Positions 23,784-34,306 of a DNA stretch of 64,000 bases are shown here, piece after piece. The notes under the pieces were generated by a model. That model was not told the origin of the DNA. It was given only the letters and a program-made list of their open reading frames with translations, and did no database searches. Within the stretch, counting starts at the first letter, position 1, and every line of letters begins with the position of its first letter. The translations under genes and the position numbers were made by a program. This DNA is from an uncultured Tenacibaculum sp. (GTDB lineage Bacteria > Bacteroidota > Bacteroidia > Flavobacteriales > Flavobacteriaceae), in contig CANMJA010000013.1 in assembly GCA_947498055.1 (NCBI GenBank), positions 36,663-100,662 on the forward strand. The letters are read 5' to 3'.

Positions 23784-26399
23784 TTACTGAACAAATCGGT
23801 AAGTAAACTTTATTAAAAATATATTTTCCAATTCTTCTTTTAAAACTTGATTATTTAAACCACCTAATAAAGACCTGTCAGGATTCTGACTTCCTTCACC
23901 ACCTTGCGACCAAACAAAGAAGAATTCGGAGCCAGGAATATATTCCCAACGCATTACTAAGTTAGATCTAAACTGGGCAAATGAAAAATCAGGATTTGAA
24001 AATTCATAATCATTTACACCATCTAAATTTTCATCTATTTCATAAGAATCATTGTTGAAATTAACTTGATTATCATTTAATGTATTTACTCTAGAATTTA
24101 AGTTTTCAGCTAAAGAATTAGTTACAAAATTAAAATTAGAATATCTACCTCTAGCAATAAATGGTTGCCCGTAATATTGTATAGATAAATTAGGATTTAT
24201 ACTATAATTAGCTCTAAAAGTGGTAGACCAATTTTTATTATCAATTTCTCCAAGTATATACTTAGTATTTCCATTAAAATCAACTTCAGAAACATACTGA
24301 GTTTTATTATTGTTATCTCTAAAATTAGTACTTAAAGATAAACTAAGTGCATCTAAAGGTTGGTAATTAAAATTTAAATTATAGTTTCTAATTGTTGCGC
24401 TATTTTGTCCTGAAAAGCTATTAGCAAAACCAAAACCAACATTAAATTTTTTGCTTTGATCTGAGTTTATGAAAAAATCAAAATAATTTTCTTCAGAGTT
24501 TCTCCAACGTGGCCCACCTCTTAAAAAAGAATTATTTATAGCTCTAGGTCTATGTCCAATTCTTAGATTAGAATTCCAGTTGTTAAACCAATTAATATTT
24601 CCTCTTAACTCATATTCAATTCTATTAAAGTTTCCTTCAAAATCATAAGAACTTCTTAAAACTGCTCTGGCAGATGCTTGTCTATAGACTTTAGTAGGGT
24701 TTTGCCATAAATACTCCACATTACCAAACTGCCAAATTTGATCCGTTTGTCTTAAAAAACCAATATCATTTAATTCTAATTCTGGAGATTTCCAGGTACT
24801 ACCTAAGAAAAACCGCCAATTTCCACCGCCTCTTTTTCCTCCAAAAAACCTTCCTCCTGTTCCTGTTAAAGAAGTTTTATTAGGATCAACATTTAGGTGA
24901 GTTGCGTCTACTCGTTGAAATAAATGTCTAATAGATTCTTGTGTGTTTTGAATAGCTTCTTTACTACCAATAACATGGCTTACAGATGCATTTCCTTGAA
25001 TAAAATAATCTCGATCTTTCCATTCGTGTCTAAAATCAATACCACCGCTATAAGCAGCAGTATGAAGTGTGTTTAGTTTGCCTTGTAAATTTCTATTAGT
25101 AGCGGTGAAAATACCTCCGATATATGATTTCCTATCATTAAAATCTTTTTGGGCTCTAGCAACAAAATAATTAGTTAAAGGTTCTACTAATTCTTCTCTT
25201 CTGTTTCCATTATTGTCTATTTCGGCATATTCATTAGCAGTAATGGTTTCTAATACACCAATAGACCAACCATCTTTTGTTTTACCAGAAAATTTAGCAG
25301 CTCCTAAAATGGTGCTGTTTACAGGAGTATCAGCGAATTCACCAGAATTTAAACTAACACTTCCTTGTGGAGATCTACCAATCCTTCTACTATAAAAAAC
25401 ATTATCAGATCCACCAACTCTAAAATCGAAAATGTTTTTATTTTCAACAAAAAAAGGTCGTTGTTCCTGAAAGAAAACATCATCAAAACCATCTAAAACA
25501 ATAGCACCAGGATCAGCTTCTACTTGTCCAAAATCAGGATTAATAGTAACATCAAGAGTTAAGTCATTGGTAATTCCAATTTTAGCATCCAATCCACCAT
25601 TAATATTAAAATCGCTACCATCTTTAAAAGGGTTTCCGTCTTCTTTAGGAGCGCTTTTGTAAGACATAACAGTAAAAGGTTGAATTTCTAATTGCTTTTG
25701 AGATTTTAAATCAATTAAACCATGTAGTTCTCCTGCTTCACTTATAAAACCAGAAATATCATTTGGTATTCTTTGCCATAAAGAGCGTTCGTTTTTTCTA
25801 AATAAAGTTCTGTTTACATTTAAACCCCAAATTTGCTCTTTGTCATTACCAAAACGTAATTGACTAAACGGGATTTTCATTTCAGCAGTCCATCCTTTGT
25901 CATCTATGAGCGCTTTTGTATACCAAATAGGATTCCAGCTAATATCCCAATTTTGACCGTTTTGAGTAACGAATTCCTCTCCTTTAACACCCGCAGCAGT
26001 TACTGTAAAAACGAAAGCAGTTCTTTTATCGTGGTAACTATCAATAATCATATTCACTCTATCTCCTGCAAAACCATCTCTTCTGGTTAAACGTCTTTCT
26101 ATTTCTTTAGGATTGTCATCAAATGCCCTTATAGCAATGTACAAATACTTTGCATCGTATATGATTTTAAATTTAGTTTGATAAGAAGGAGATACACCTT
26201 CATCAGGTTGTTTTTGCACGAAATCAGAACCCCATTCCACAATGTTCCAGGCATCATCATTTAATGCTCCATCAATAATTGGAAGTTGAGATGTTTTTTG
26301 AGTAGTATAAATTTTCTTTTTTAAATGATTGTTTTGTTGGCTGAAAACCGAAAAACTTATTGAGAATAAGAATATTATGAATGAAAAATTTTTCCTCAT
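23784..26399 (-). CDS. DUF5916 domain outer-membrane protein with family 9 carbohydrate-binding-like domain
   Basis: An 871-residue exported protein. A signal peptide (residues 1-20, FSVFSQ) is followed by a CBM9-like beta-sandwich (about 35-215; IDGALNDDAWNIVEW, YDAKYLYIAIRAFDDNP, WTAEMKIPFSQLRFG) and a long DUF5916 region (about 230-870) rich in aromatic/polar alternating strands, which looks like an outer-membrane beta-barrel ending in FTYRFVQ. The PFFVENKNIFDFRVG and FYSRRIGRSP motifs are typical of the family, common and uncharacterised in Bacteroidetes. TACTTTTG at 26429-26422 (minus) may be its -7 box. Confidence 0.88.
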   Translation of the reverse strand: MRKNFSFIIFLFSISFSVFSQQNNHLKKKIYTTQKTSQLPIIDGALNDDAWNIVEWGSDFVQKQPDEGVSPSYQTKFKIIYDAKYLYIAIRAFDDNPKEIERRLTRRDGFAGDRVNMIIDSYHDKRTAFVFTVTAAGVKGEEFVTQNGQNWDISWNPIWYTKALIDDKGWTAEMKIPFSQLRFGNDKEQIWGLNVNRTLFRKNERSLWQRIPNDISGFISEAGELHGLIDLKSQKQLEIQPFTVMSYKSAPKEDGNPFKDGSDFNINGGLDAKIGITNDLTLDVTINPDFGQVEADPGAIVLDGFDDVFFQEQRPFFVENKNIFDFRVGGSDNVFYSRRIGRSPQGSVSLNSGEFADTPVNSTILGAAKFSGKTKDGWSIGVLETITANEYAEIDNNGNRREELVEPLTNYFVARAQKDFNDRKSYIGGIFTATNRNLQGKLNTLHTAAYSGGIDFRHEWKDRDYFIQGNASVSHVIGSKEAIQNTQESIRHLFQRVDATHLNVDPNKTSLTGTGGRFFGGKRGGGNWRFFLGSTWKSPELELNDIGFLRQTDQIWQFGNVEYLWQNPTKVYRQASARAVLRSSYDFEGNFNRIEYELRGNINWFNNWNSNLRIGHRPRAINNSFLRGGPRWRNSEENYFDFFINSDQSKKFNVGFGFANSFSGQNSATIRNYNLNFNYQPLDALSLSLSTNFRDNNNKTQYVSEVDFNGNTKYILGEIDNKNWSTTFRANYSINPNLSIQYYGQPFIARGRYSNFNFVTNSLAENLNSRVNTLNDNQVNFNNDSYEIDENLDGVNDYEFSNPDFSFAQFRSNLVMRWEYIPGSEFFFVWSQGGEGSQNPDRSLLGGLNNQVLKEELENIFLIKFTYRFVQ

Positions 26400-26504
26400 T
26401 GTGTGCGTCTATTTACAAGCACAAAAGTATTGTAGAATTCTCTTAACTATTTGTTAATTTATTTTTTAAAAACCGATGATTTGTTAATAAAAGTAATTAG
26501 CTAT

Positions 26505-26534
26505 TTGTCAGTACAATAAATAATTGTAGATTTG
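26505..26534 (+). promoter_or_regulatory. Promoter of the rplM-rpsI operon
   Basis: TTG at 26505-26507, a 19-bp spacer and TAGATTTG at 26527-26534 match the flavobacterial consensus. The message would have a leader of about 50 nt. Confidence 0.65.
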
Positions 26535-26591
26535 CACTCCTTTTTTAAGGAAAAAAAGTAATATTAATAACAGACAAAAACTAAATCGTGT

Positions 26592-27047
26592 ATGAACACA
26601 TTAAGTTACAAAACAATATCAGCTAACAAAGCAACTGTAAATAAGGAGTGGGTTTTAGTTGATGCGGACGGGCAAACATTGGGTCGTTTGGCTTCTAAAG
26701 TAGCAAAGCTAATTAGAGGTAAGTACAAAACTAATTACACACCGCATGTAGATTGTGGAGATAATGTTGTAATTATCAATGCAGAAAAAATTAATTTAAC
26801 TGGAACTAAGTGGAACGATAAGACATATATTCGTCACACAGGTTATCCAGGTGGACAAAGATCACTTACTGCACAAGAAATGTTCGATAAAAATCCTACA
26901 AGATTAATCGAAAAAGCAGTAAAAGGTATGTTACCTAAAAATAAGTTAGGTAGTGCATTATTCAGAAATTTATATGTATATGTAGGTACAGAGCATGAAC
27001 AAGGAGCTCAAAAACCAACAACTATTAACCTTAACGATCTTAAATAA
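26592..27047 (+). CDS. rplM: 50S ribosomal protein L13
   Basis: Large-subunit ribosomal protein, 151 residues, near the usual length. It has [20 protein letters not shown] at the start, [15 protein letters not shown], the L13 signature region with HTGYPGGQ and [23 protein letters not shown] at the end. The stop overlaps the ATG of rpsI by one base (TAATG), the conserved rplM-rpsI pairing. Confidence 0.98.
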   Translation: MNTLSYKTISANKATVNKEWVLVDADGQTLGRLASKVAKLIRGKYKTNYTPHVDCGDNVVIINAEKINLTGTKWNDKTYIRHTGYPGGQRSLTAQEMFDKNPTRLIEKAVKGMLPKNKLGSALFRNLYVYVGTEHEQGAQKPTTINLNDLK

Positions 27048-27433
27048 TGGAAACAGTTCATAAAATAGGTAGAAGAAAAACAGCAGTTGCTCGTGTGTAT
27101 GTTTCTGAAGGAAAAGGAAATATTACAGTAAATAAAAGAGAATTAAATAATTATTTCACTACTCCAACTTTACAATACAAAGTTAGACAACCTTTAATGT
27201 TAACAGAGAACTTAGAGTCTTTTGATATTAAAGTAAATGTTTATGGTGGTGGAGTAACTGGTCAGGCAGAAGCTATTCGTTTAGCAATTACTAGAGCTTT
27301 AGTATCGATGAACGAAGAGCACAGATTAGTGTTAAAACCTCATGGTTTATTAACTCGTGATCCTAGAATGGTTGAACGTAAGAAATTCGGTCAGAAGAAA
27401 GCACGTAAGAAATTCCAGTTCTCTAAGCGTTAA
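27047..27433 (+). CDS. rpsI: 30S ribosomal protein S9
   Basis: Small-subunit ribosomal protein, 128 residues. It carries [39 protein letters not shown] and the basic C-terminal tail [14 protein letters not shown], which reaches the P-site tRNA. It overlaps rplM by one base. A hairpin at 27439-27459 follows, separating it partly from rpsB. Confidence 0.98.
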   Translation: METVHKIGRRKTAVARVYVSEGKGNITVNKRELNNYFTTPTLQYKVRQPLMLTENLESFDIKVNVYGGGVTGQAEAIRLAITRALVSMNEEHRLVLKPHGLLTRDPRMVERKKFGQKKARKKFQFSKR

Positions 27434-27438
27434 TATGT

Positions 27439-27459
27439 ATGCTGAATTTATTTCAGCAT
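27439..27459 (+). terminator. Hairpin after rpsI, weak terminator or attenuator
   Basis: ATGCTGAA (27439-27446) pairs with TTCAGCAT (27452-27459) around a 5-nt loop; the T tract after it is short (CTTTT). It may end part of the rplM-rpsI message before rpsB. Confidence 0.5.
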
Positions 27460-27585
27460 CTTTTACATGTTTCGAGACTGTTATTAATAAATTTAAAATT
27501 AATATAAACAGTTTAGTATCTAAATAATTTAGATGTAGTAACCTACTAAATTATTGCGAAAACAGAACGTAAACACATTTTTAAA

Positions 27586-28380
27586 ATGGCAAACATTCAA
27601 GAATTATTAGAAAGTGGAGTGCATTTTGGTCACTTAACTAGAAAATGGAACCCTAATATGGCTCCATATATTTATACAGAACGTAATGGTGTTCATATCA
27701 TCGATTTGTATAAAACTTCAGCTAAAATTGATGAAGCTAAAGAAGCTTTAAAAAAGATAGCTAATTCAGGACGTAAAATTTTATTTGTTGCTACTAAGAA
27801 ACAAGCAAAAGATATCGTTTCTGAACAAGCAAAATCAGTAAACATGCCTTACATTACTGAAAGATGGCCAGGTGGTATGTTAACAAATTTTGTTACTATT
27901 CGTAAAGCAGTTAAAAAAATGGCTGCTATCGATAGAATGAAGCAAGATGGATCTTTCGATGCTTTATCTAAAAGAGAAAAATTACAAATTAACCGTCAAC
28001 GTGAAAAATTAGAAAAAAACTTAGGTTCTATTTCTGATATGACTCGTTTACCAGGAGCTTTATTTGTAATAGATATTAAAAAAGAGCATATTGCAATTGC
28101 AGAAGCACAGAAATTAAATATTCCAATTTTTGCAATGGTAGATACAAATTCAGATCCAAGACCGATTGATTTTGTAATTCCTGCAAATGATGATGCTTCT
28201 AAATCGATAGATAAAGTATTATCTTATGTAACAACTTCTATTGGTGAAGGATTAGCGGATAGAAAAGCTGACAAGGAGAAGAAAGTTGCAAAAGCAGAAG
28301 AAGTAAAAGCTACTGATAAGAAAGAAGCTAAAGCGGAAGAAGCAAAGACAGAAGAAGCGAAAACTGAAGAGACAAAATAA
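27586..28380 (+). CDS. rpsB: 30S ribosomal protein S2
   Basis: Small-subunit protein, 264 residues. Motifs include LLESGVHFGHLTRKWNPNM, IHIIDL-type HIIDLYKTSAKI, ERWPGGMLTNFVTIRKAVKK and the second S2 signature near IFAMVDTNSDPRPIDFVIPANDDASKS. The C-terminal 40 residues are a low-complexity Lys/Glu/Ala tail (KAEEAKTEEAKTEETK), a lineage extension beyond the S2 core. A terminator-like hairpin follows before tsf. Confidence 0.98.
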   Translation: MANIQELLESGVHFGHLTRKWNPNMAPYIYTERNGVHIIDLYKTSAKIDEAKEALKKIANSGRKILFVATKKQAKDIVSEQAKSVNMPYITERWPGGMLTNFVTIRKAVKKMAAIDRMKQDGSFDALSKREKLQINRQREKLEKNLGSISDMTRLPGALFVIDIKKEHIAIAEAQKLNIPIFAMVDTNSDPRPIDFVIPANDDASKSIDKVLSYVTTSIGEGLADRKADKEKKVAKAEEVKATDKKEAKAEEAKTEEAKTEETK

Positions 28381-28386
28381 ACATTT

Positions 28387-28412
28387 AAAGGTTTCATTAC
28401 ATAGAAACCTTT
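28387..28412 (+). terminator. Hairpin between rpsB and tsf
   Basis: AAAGGTTTC (28387-28395) pairs perfectly with GAAACCTTT (28404-28412), followed by ATTTTATTTT. It may act as a partial terminator or mRNA-stability element between the two genes. Confidence 0.6.
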
Positions 28413-28462
28413 ATTTTATTTTATCATTGTACAATTAATACAACTTTAAAAAAACAAACAAG

Positions 28463-29428
28463 ATGTCAAAAATTAGCGCAGCAGACGTAAAAAAATTAAG
28501 AGAAACTACTGGTGCAGGAATGATGGACTGTAAGAATGCTTTAGTAGAAGCGGAAGGTAATTTTGATAAAGCTATTGAAATATTACGTAAAAAAGGACAA
28601 AAGATAGCTGCTAAAAGAGCAGATCGTGATTCATCTGAAGGTGTAGCTATTGCTAAAATTAGTGAAGATAATACTTATGGTGTTGCTATTGTTTTAGCTT
28701 GTGAAACAGATTTCGTTGCTAAAAATGATACTTATAAAGAATTAGCGCAACAATTTGTTGATATTGCAATTAACTACAAAACGAAAGAAGAGTTTTTAGC
28801 TGCTGATTTTGGTGGAGTTACTGTTGCTGAAAAATTAATTGAGCAAACTGGTGTAATTGGTGAAAAAATAGAGGTGCCTTCTTTCGAAAGAATAGAAGCT
28901 CCTTATGTTGGTGCTTATACACACGTTGGTAAAATTTCTGCAATTGTAGGTTTAACTGAAAAAATTGATAAAGCAGATGTTTTAACAAAAGATTTAGCTA
29001 TGCAAGTTGCTTCTATGGGAGCTACAACTTTATCTTATAGAGATTTTACTCCTGAATTTGTTCATGCAGAAACAGAAGCTAGAATTGCTGCTATCGTAAA
29101 AGATAATGAAGAGTTAGTTCGTTTAGGTAAAACATTAAAGAATGTTCCTCAGTTTGTATCTAAATTACAATTAACAGATGAAGCTTTAGCTAATGCTGAA
29201 GAAGCTGCTAAAGAGCAATTAAAAGCTGAAGGAAAACCTGAAAAAATATGGGATAAAATTTTACCAGGAAAAATGGATAGATTTATCTCAGATAATACTA
29301 CTTTAGATCAAGAACAATGTTTATTAGATCAAAAGTATATTAAAGACGAAAAGAAAACTGTAGAACAGTATGTAGAGTCTTATGGTGGTGTTGCAGTAAA
29401 AAGTTTTGCAAGAGTTACTTTAGGATAA
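28463..29428 (+). CDS. tsf: Elongation factor Ts
   Basis: Guanine nucleotide exchange factor for EF-Tu, 321 residues. The N-terminal UBA-like domain reads VKKLRETTGAGMMDCKNALVEAEGN, followed by the TDFV region (CETDFVAKNDTYKELA) that inserts into EF-Tu. It is longer than E. coli EF-Ts (283), with added sequence in the C-terminal half, as in other Bacteroidetes. In most relatives it is followed by pyrH and frr; here two unrelated genes come between. Confidence 0.98.
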   Translation: MSKISAADVKKLRETTGAGMMDCKNALVEAEGNFDKAIEILRKKGQKIAAKRADRDSSEGVAIAKISEDNTYGVAIVLACETDFVAKNDTYKELAQQFVDIAINYKTKEEFLAADFGGVTVAEKLIEQTGVIGEKIEVPSFERIEAPYVGAYTHVGKISAIVGLTEKIDKADVLTKDLAMQVASMGATTLSYRDFTPEFVHAETEARIAAIVKDNEELVRLGKTLKNVPQFVSKLQLTDEALANAEEAAKEQLKAEGKPEKIWDKILPGKMDRFISDNTTLDQEQCLLDQKYIKDEKKTVEQYVESYGGVAVKSFARVTLG

Positions 29429-29455
29429 TAAAAGTCTTTAAAATAAATAATTAAG

Positions 29456-29487
29456 AAGGTGATAATTGTAATTATCACCTTTTTTTG
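29456..29487 (+). terminator. Terminator of the rpsB-tsf unit
   Basis: AAGGTGATAATT (29456-29467) pairs with AATTATCACCTT (29470-29481), followed by a run of Ts. A strong intrinsic terminator. Confidence 0.88.
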
Positions 29488-29538
29488 TGCGCTAAATTTT
29501 GTTTATTTACGTTGTAGTTAGTAAAAAAATCATTAAGT

Positions 29539-30570
29539 ATGATAAAATCTCTTCTTTTTATATTCTTGTTTTCTTCTTTTATCGTTTACTCACAATTTAA
29601 TGAGAAAACTGTAATTGAAGATTTTAATAAAGACGGAGTTAAGGATACTTTGCATTCTTCTTATGATGGAGGTAGTGGCTTTGGTGGAACTAATTTGAGA
29701 ATTGTTAACGGAAGAACAAATGAATCCTTTAAATTAGATAACTATGGAGCTTATTCACAAATACAAAGTACCGTTATAATTCCAGAAATTTTAAACCTTG
29801 AAAAAAACAGACCTTTTTATCAAGTTCTAGAAAAAAGATTATTTCCAAAAATTAGAAAGAAAGCAGAAGCCTCTTTATTATGGATTATAAATGGGATATA
29901 TCATCATAAAAGAATTAAAGAGAATACTTTTTTTGATTTAGTAATTAATCCTAAAAGTAAATGGATTAAAGGAGATATTGAAATTCCAAAGCCATATGCT
30001 ATTTCTGTAGAAAAAGACACCTTAAAAAAAATGTTTACAGGAGAGTTTGCAAGAGAATTTAAAAAAGAAGAAAAAGGAATTTTAACTTATTATTCAGGAG
30101 TCCACTATGCAAGAAGAAAAGAAAAAAAAGTAAGAAAGATAGAAGCTAATAGAAATTATACAATTTATGATACAGCGCATGGAGTATTGGTTAAAAATGC
30201 AGATAAATATAAATGGTTGTTTATTTCAGATGTAAATTTAACAGGAGCACCAGATAAATTAAGGTGGCCATCCATTACTAAAGTAAAATTATATGGTAAG
30301 CACGTAGTAATTCATCAAAGTGTACCTCCAGATACGTATCATAATATTTATGTTGTTAATATTGAAACTGGAATTACAGCTAGGTTGAAGTATAGATTTT
30401 ATGATAAACCTGGATTCAATAAAAATGAAATGACTACTTTTTTAATTCAAAAAGACAAAATTCATTTAAGTATTGAAAATGATGAATACGAAAATGAATT
30501 AAAAGTCATAAAATTAAATAGGATCTTTAAAGAATTAAAAAAAATGTCGAAATTAGTAACCTACGATTAA
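29539..30570 (+). CDS. Hypothetical secreted protein
   Basis: A 343-residue exported protein with a signal peptide (MIKSLLFIFLFSSFIVYSQ). The mature N-terminus has DFNKDGVKDTLHSSYDGGSG, a Ca2+-loop-like pattern as in FG-GAP or dockerin repeats. The middle is basic (Lys-rich) and the C-terminal half is beta-rich with many Tyr. I recognise no family. It sits between tsf and pyrH, and its stop overlaps that of the convergent beta-helix gene by 4 bp, with no terminator between them. Confidence 0.65.
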   Translation: MIKSLLFIFLFSSFIVYSQFNEKTVIEDFNKDGVKDTLHSSYDGGSGFGGTNLRIVNGRTNESFKLDNYGAYSQIQSTVIIPEILNLEKNRPFYQVLEKRLFPKIRKKAEASLLWIINGIYHHKRIKENTFFDLVINPKSKWIKGDIEIPKPYAISVEKDTLKKMFTGEFAREFKKEEKGILTYYSGVHYARRKEKKVRKIEANRNYTIYDTAHGVLVKNADKYKWLFISDVNLTGAPDKLRWPSITKVKLYGKHVVIHQSVPPDTYHNIYVVNIETGITARLKYRFYDKPGFNKNEMTTFLIQKDKIHLSIENDEYENELKVIKLNRIFKELKKMSKLVTYD

Positions 30571-32705
30571 TTCTTTATAATTTTCAGCTTTTTTTTCCCA
30601 TCAATAGATACAATATAAATTCCATTTTCTAAACTAGAAAGTGTAATTTCATTATTTAAGGTGTTAATTTCTGTTGTCATCAGTGTTTTCCCTAATAGAT
30701 TATATATATGTATAGTATGTAGCGTTTTTATATTTCTGAACTTTAAATAATCTCTAACAGGGTTTGGATATACAACGAGTTTGTTTTTAGCCGTAAGAAG
30801 GTCTTCAGTATTTAAAGTATTAGTGCTGCAAACTTCCCCAGGAAGGTTGTAACATTTATTAGCAGGCCCAAATTTTGAATTCCAATCAATGCCAGGTTTC
30901 CAATTGTCATCTCCAAATTCATAAGCTCCTACATCTGGTGCACTTCCAATAAAGCCATCTGTAATGTTACTAATTTCTTTCCCTTTATCTATAGGATCAG
31001 CACCAGAAGATAAACGGAAATTTCCTTCAGAACTATTTATAAATGATGAAGAGGAAGTAGTAATGTTATTTTGCTTATCTGATTGAGGTTCCCAAGCCCC
31101 TTTAAAACCTAAATTGTTCCATACTTTTACATTAGAAAAAGCAGTGCCTGCCTTATGCCATGCACCCATTTCATCAGAATTATTCCAGAAAGTGTTATTA
31201 AAAACATTGATATCTTTACCATTCCAATTAATTTGAATACCAGCCCATTCTGTATTCCAAACCACATTATGATGAACAGAAAATGCCTCTGCATCATTAT
31301 CTAAGTATATTCCTGCAGCCTTTTTTAATTTCCCTCTGCTATTAGTGTCGTGAAACCAATTATGATGTATTTTTCCATTATGAGGACCACCTACGGTATA
31401 AAGAAGAGCACAATCGTCTGCAATTAGATTACTTTCAGAAACATCATTAAAAGAAAATTCACTAGAATTATTAAAAAACTGTACGCAATCTCTTCCTCCT
31501 CTAAAAATGGTATTGCCTTTGAATTCGGTGTTTTTTCCACCTCTAGCATTTATAGGGGCATCGTATGAACCAATATAATTGAAATCATGAATTAAAGAAT
31601 TCAATATTTTATTATTTGTTCCAGTTACTTTAATACCATTAGCAGCTCCAAACGCAATTTCACATTGTTCAATAACATTGTTTGAACCATTCAGTAAAAC
31701 ACTTTGTTTATTAGCGCTAAATCCTTTTTGAATACCTACAGTATGGTTGCCATAAAAAGAGGATACTTTATATATTTTATTGTTTTCAGATTTATTACTC
31801 ATTTTTATTTCACCACCAAAAACAGCTAAATTTTCAATATGAATAAAACTTCTATTCGTAAGATCGATAGTAATAGACCTTTTTCTCATTTGTATTTCAT
31901 TATTATCTGGTGCTTTTCCATTAGGTAAAATAACATAGAGCTCTTTCGTGTTTTTATCAAACCACCACTCGTTTTTATAATCTAAAGCTCCTTTAACACC
32001 TTCTAAAAAGAAATCACCCCCATCTTTAGGAGCATGAAATGTTCTAATCCAATCTGGGTCTTTATCTAGATTAAAATTTACACGCCCATTAGAACTGCTA
32101 GTAATTAGCTCTTTCCAAGCTATCCAACCAGAACCTGGTTTATCACCATAAAAGAAAACAACACCACCAGTCCAATCAATATCAGGAATTTTAGAAGAGG
32201 TTAAAAAAGCGTTGTTAATAGTGTTTGAATCGCTACCTCCATCATTTCTCATAGAGTTTAAAGTAAATGGTATTCCATCTTCATTATTTGGCCAACGAGC
32301 TAAATCCATAGCAACATCTTTATTTAATAAAAAGTTTTCCTGTCCAAGATCCCAGTCTATTTTAGTCTTGTATATATCCCCTTTATCTTTCTCCCAATTA
32401 CTAAGAGATTCCATAGCACTGATAATAACTTTTTTTCCTTCTTCCCCCTTATAAATAATGGGATTACCTGAAACACCAGAGTTTTTAGGTTTTAAAATTT
32501 CATGGTAGGTTCCTTCTCCTATAATAATAGTAGTACCAGAAGTAGCAATACTAGAGGCTTTCTCTATTGTTTTAAAAGGAGAATCTTGAGCTCCTGAATT
32601 TGTGTCACTTCCGCTTTTTGCTACATAAATATTTTGAGAAAAACCAAGGAAAGATGTTGCGAGAAATAAAAGAAAAATTTTTAGACTATTGTTAAATAAA
32701 AACAT
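30567..32705 (-). CDS. Right-handed parallel beta-helix protein with T9SS sorting domain
   Basis: A 712-residue secreted protein, probably polysaccharide-active. A signal peptide (about 1-23, SFLGFSQ) is followed by the typical opening IYVAKSGSDTNSGAQDSPFK and TIIIGEGTYHE, a middle insertion, and beta-helix coils rich in Asn (about 270-560; NNVIEQCEIAFGAANGIKVTG, NNKILNSLIHDFNYIG, HHNVVWNTEWAGIQINWNG). The C-terminal 80 residues (LVVYPNPVRDYLKF ... GIYIVSI) are a T9SS type A sorting domain. The fold is shared by pectate and alginate lyases and some glycosidases; I cannot assign a family or substrate. No SusC/SusD genes are nearby. Confidence 0.88.
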   Translation of the reverse strand: MFLFNNSLKIFLLFLATSFLGFSQNIYVAKSGSDTNSGAQDSPFKTIEKASSIATSGTTIIIGEGTYHEILKPKNSGVSGNPIIYKGEEGKKVIISAMESLSNWEKDKGDIYKTKIDWDLGQENFLLNKDVAMDLARWPNNEDGIPFTLNSMRNDGGSDSNTINNAFLTSSKIPDIDWTGGVVFFYGDKPGSGWIAWKELITSSSNGRVNFNLDKDPDWIRTFHAPKDGGDFFLEGVKGALDYKNEWWFDKNTKELYVILPNGKAPDNNEIQMRKRSITIDLTNRSFIHIENLAVFGGEIKMSNKSENNKIYKVSSFYGNHTVGIQKGFSANKQSVLLNGSNNVIEQCEIAFGAANGIKVTGTNNKILNSLIHDFNYIGSYDAPINARGGKNTEFKGNTIFRGGRDCVQFFNNSSEFSFNDVSESNLIADDCALLYTVGGPHNGKIHHNWFHDTNSRGKLKKAAGIYLDNDAEAFSVHHNVVWNTEWAGIQINWNGKDINVFNNTFWNNSDEMGAWHKAGTAFSNVKVWNNLGFKGAWEPQSDKQNNITTSSSSFINSSEGNFRLSSGADPIDKGKEISNITDGFIGSAPDVGAYEFGDDNWKPGIDWNSKFGPANKCYNLPGEVCSTNTLNTEDLLTAKNKLVVYPNPVRDYLKFRNIKTLHTIHIYNLLGKTLMTTEINTLNNEITLSSLENGIYIVSIDGKKKLKIIKN

Positions 32706-32875
32706 GATTAAAAAGTTGAGCTGATTTGATTTTATATTGAAAAATAAATATAAAACGATTAGTTTTAATAATTATTTTTTTTGATAATTATTATTAAGAT
32801 AAAATAATTGATTTCAAACTTAAATCGGAAAACTCTGTAACTTTAGAATAATTAACGAAATATTTTTGTAACTAA

Positions 32876-33619
<744 letters not shown>

Positions 33620-33657
33620 AATCGTATTTTGTACGAATTAATTTAATATTAAAAGAA

Positions 33658-34212
33658 ATGACTGAAGAAATTGATTTTATAATTGATACTACTAAAGAAG
33701 CCATGGACAGTGCTGTTTCTCATTTAGAGAAAGAGTTAAGGAGTATAAGAGCAGGTAAAGCTTCTCCAGCAATGTTATCTAATGTACAAGTAGATTATTA
33801 TGGCTCACAAACACCTTTAAGTCAAGTAGCAAATGTAAATACACCCGATGCGAGAACTATAGCAATTCAACCTTGGGAAAAAAACATGTTACATGCAATT
33901 GAAAAAGCAATAATGATTGCTAATTTAGGTTTTAATCCTATGAATAATGGTGAAAACATAATTATTAATGTACCACCATTAACAGAAGAACGTCGTAGAG
34001 GTCTTGCTAAACAAGCAAAAGCAGAAGTAGAAAATGCTAAAGTAGGAATACGAAATGCAAGAAAAGACGCTAATAATGAAATAAAAAAGACAGATGTTTC
34101 TGATGATATGAAGAAAAATGCTGAAGCGGATGTGCAAAATTTAACAGATAAATATGTTAAGATTGTAGATGAAAAATTCTCTATAAAAGAGAAAGAAATC
34201 ATGACTGTCTAA
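33658..34212 (+). CDS. frr: Ribosome recycling factor
   Basis: Splits post-termination ribosomes with EF-G. It has 184 residues, the family's normal length: AVSHLEKELRSIRAGKASP, VDYYGSQTPLSQVANVNTPD, AIQPWEKNMLHAIEKAI, the hinge IIINVPPLTEERRRGLAKQA and a C-terminal charged helix. It is paired with pyrH as in most bacteria and is followed by a terminator. Confidence 0.97.
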   Translation: MTEEIDFIIDTTKEAMDSAVSHLEKELRSIRAGKASPAMLSNVQVDYYGSQTPLSQVANVNTPDARTIAIQPWEKNMLHAIEKAIMIANLGFNPMNNGENIIINVPPLTEERRRGLAKQAKAEVENAKVGIRNARKDANNEIKKTDVSDDMKKNAEADVQNLTDKYVKIVDEKFSIKEKEIMTV

Positions 34213-34229
34213 TCAAATATTTTTTTAAT

Positions 34230-34262
34230 AAAAAAGAGTGTTTTTAAAAAACACTCTTTTTT
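34230..34262 (+). terminator. Terminator of pyrH-frr
   Basis: AAAAAGAGTGTTTTT (34231-34245) and AAAAACACTCTTTTT (34246-34260) form a long stem with T run. It overlaps the extended frame of the next gene, which supports that gene's start at 34307. Confidence 0.88.
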
Positions 34263-34306
34263 ATTTGTTTACTTATTTTAAACTACTTTTACATAAATTT
34301 TTTTAC

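Noticed and set aside
34238..34306. Upstream extension of the HAE3 exporter
   Set aside because: It would begin inside the frr terminator hairpin; the ATG at 34307 gives a normal N-terminus.
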